From: an uncultured cyanobacterium
Lineage (GTDB): Bacteria > Cyanobacteriota > Cyanobacteriia > PCC-6307 > Cyanobiaceae
NCBI GenBank assembly: GCA_903831165.1
Contig: CAIKWV010000309.1
Coordinates: 1 to 11,861 of the forward strand
DNA length: 11,861 nucleotides
Reading direction: 5' to 3'
Shown: positions 11,335-11,861 of the stretch, piece by piece
How positions within the stretch are numbered: the stretch's first letter is position 1
Layout: each line of letters begins with the position of its first letter
Translations under genes and position numbers: made by a program
The notes under the pieces: generated by a model
Seen by the model: only the letters and a program-made list of their open reading frames with translations
Told to the model about the DNA's origin: nothing
The model's database searches: none

Positions 11335-11861
11335 GCAGTCCTGCGGTCCGACAACAGGGGCGTGCCCCCCAGCGCCGCCCCCACCGATTCTCCCTGCTGC
11401 TGGCGGTGCTGATCGGACTGGGAGGTGGCCTGGTGCTCGCCAAACCGTTGGCCGACCTGCTGGTCAGCCAGAAACCAGGCGACAGCATCGGTGGTTTGAG
11501 CAATCCCTTCTCCTCCTGGAGTGTGGGGATCAGCAATCAGAATCTGCTGTTGCTGGGCACCGATGTCGGCGGCGGCAACACCGACGTGATCGCCGTGCTG
11601 CATGTGGAGGATGGCATCACCCACATCACCCAGATTCCGCGGGACACCTACGTCGAAGCCGAGCGCTATGGGCCGCTGAAGATCAATGCCCTCTACAGCC
11701 TGGGCGGTGCGGATGCGATAAAACAGGAAGTCTCCCACCATCTGAATCGGCCGATTCAGCACCATCTGGTCGTCAATCTCTCAGCCATTCGCCGCGTGGC
11801 CGACCAGCTGGGGGGCATCGAAGTCGATGTGCCCAAGCGCCTGTACTACGTCGACCGCAGC
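11331..11861 (+). CDS. LytR-CpsA-Psr (LCP) family cell-envelope protein, 3' truncated by window edge
   Basis: LCP enzymes transfer lipid-linked glycopolymers onto cell-wall peptidoglycan outside the membrane. The 177 residues present have a basic N-terminus (RRPHRF), one signal-anchor helix (about 20-45) and then the start of the extracellular LCP domain: LLLLGTDVGGGNTDVI (Asp78, Asp85), THITQIPRDTYV with the catalytic-site Arg104-Asp105, KINALYSLGG (117-126), and VVNLSAIRRVADQLGGIEVDVP. In most family members an Arg precedes the second Asp (RSDT or RTDT); here it is Asn83 (NTDV). The rest of the domain lies beyond the window. ATG 11331 is chosen because the anchor follows directly. The substrate in cyanobacteria is not defined by the sequence. 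Confidence 0.92.
   Translation, partial: MSSPAVRQQGRAPQRRPHRFSLLLAVLIGLGGGLVLAKPLADLLVSQKPGDSIGGLSNPFSSWSVGISNQNLLLLGTDVGGGNTDVIAVLHVEDGITHITQIPRDTYVEAERYGPLKINALYSLGGADAIKQEVSHHLNRPIQHHLVVNLSAIRRVADQLGGIEVDVPKRLYYVDRS

Noticed and set aside
10887..11765. A 292-codon minus-strand frame across the end of the ABC gene and the LCP start
   Set aside because: It crosses two genes with clear protein families on the plus strand and the intergenic region between them; composition is that of a shadow frame.

Overview
The window looks like a chromosomal segment of a high-GC unicellular cyanobacterium of the Synechococcus/Cyanobium (picocyanobacterial) type. The evidence is a short one-RRM glycine-rich RNA-binding protein of the cyanobacterial Rbp kind, a LytR-CpsA-Psr protein with a picocyanobacterial-looking sequence, strong GC bias in codon third positions, few Shine-Dalgarno sequences, and three copies of the cyanobacterial HIP1 octamer GCGATCGC. 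The assignment is made from pattern recognition only. No rRNA, tRNA, CRISPR array, insertion sequence or phage gene was seen.

Layout. (1) 2-4389, plus strand: the 3' part of recB (helicase motif II onward and the whole nuclease domain) overlaps recD by ATGA; recC is not in the window. (2) 4390-5131: 740 bases without a convincing gene, less GC-rich than its flanks, with a short hydrophobic minus-strand reading frame and several inverted repeats; probably decayed sequence. (3) 5132-5560: a stand-alone cupin matching the C-terminal domain of type II phosphomannose isomerase/GDP-mannose pyrophosphorylase. (4) 5561-7828: a leader that can fold around a perfect Shine-Dalgarno sequence, then a DEAD-box RNA helicase with a DbpA-like C-terminal domain and an uncertain start. 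(5) 7855-8172: a small exported four-cysteine protein, converging on (6) an uncharacterised ~66-residue protein on the minus strand at 8212-8412, with a strong hairpin between them. (7) 8413-8793: a divergent intergenic region, then the Gly-rich RRM protein (8794-9228), followed immediately by an ABC exporter half-transporter (to 11044) with no normal start codon of its own. (8) 11045-11330: intergenic, then the start of a LytR-CpsA-Psr cell-envelope protein that runs off the end, preceded by a possible 14-codon leader peptide overlapping its ATG.

How the genes fit together. RecB and RecD are subunits of one double-strand-break repair enzyme. The DEAD-box helicase and the RRM protein are both RNA-handling proteins of classes often induced by cold, and each has an unusual untranslated region upstream, so shared post-transcriptional control is a reasonable guess. 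The cupin, ABC exporter and LCP protein touch on sugar-nucleotide or cell-envelope metabolism but are not visibly one operon. Nothing here is a clear new multi-gene system; the more interesting signals are in the leaders, the start-codon anomalies and the small uncharacterised proteins.
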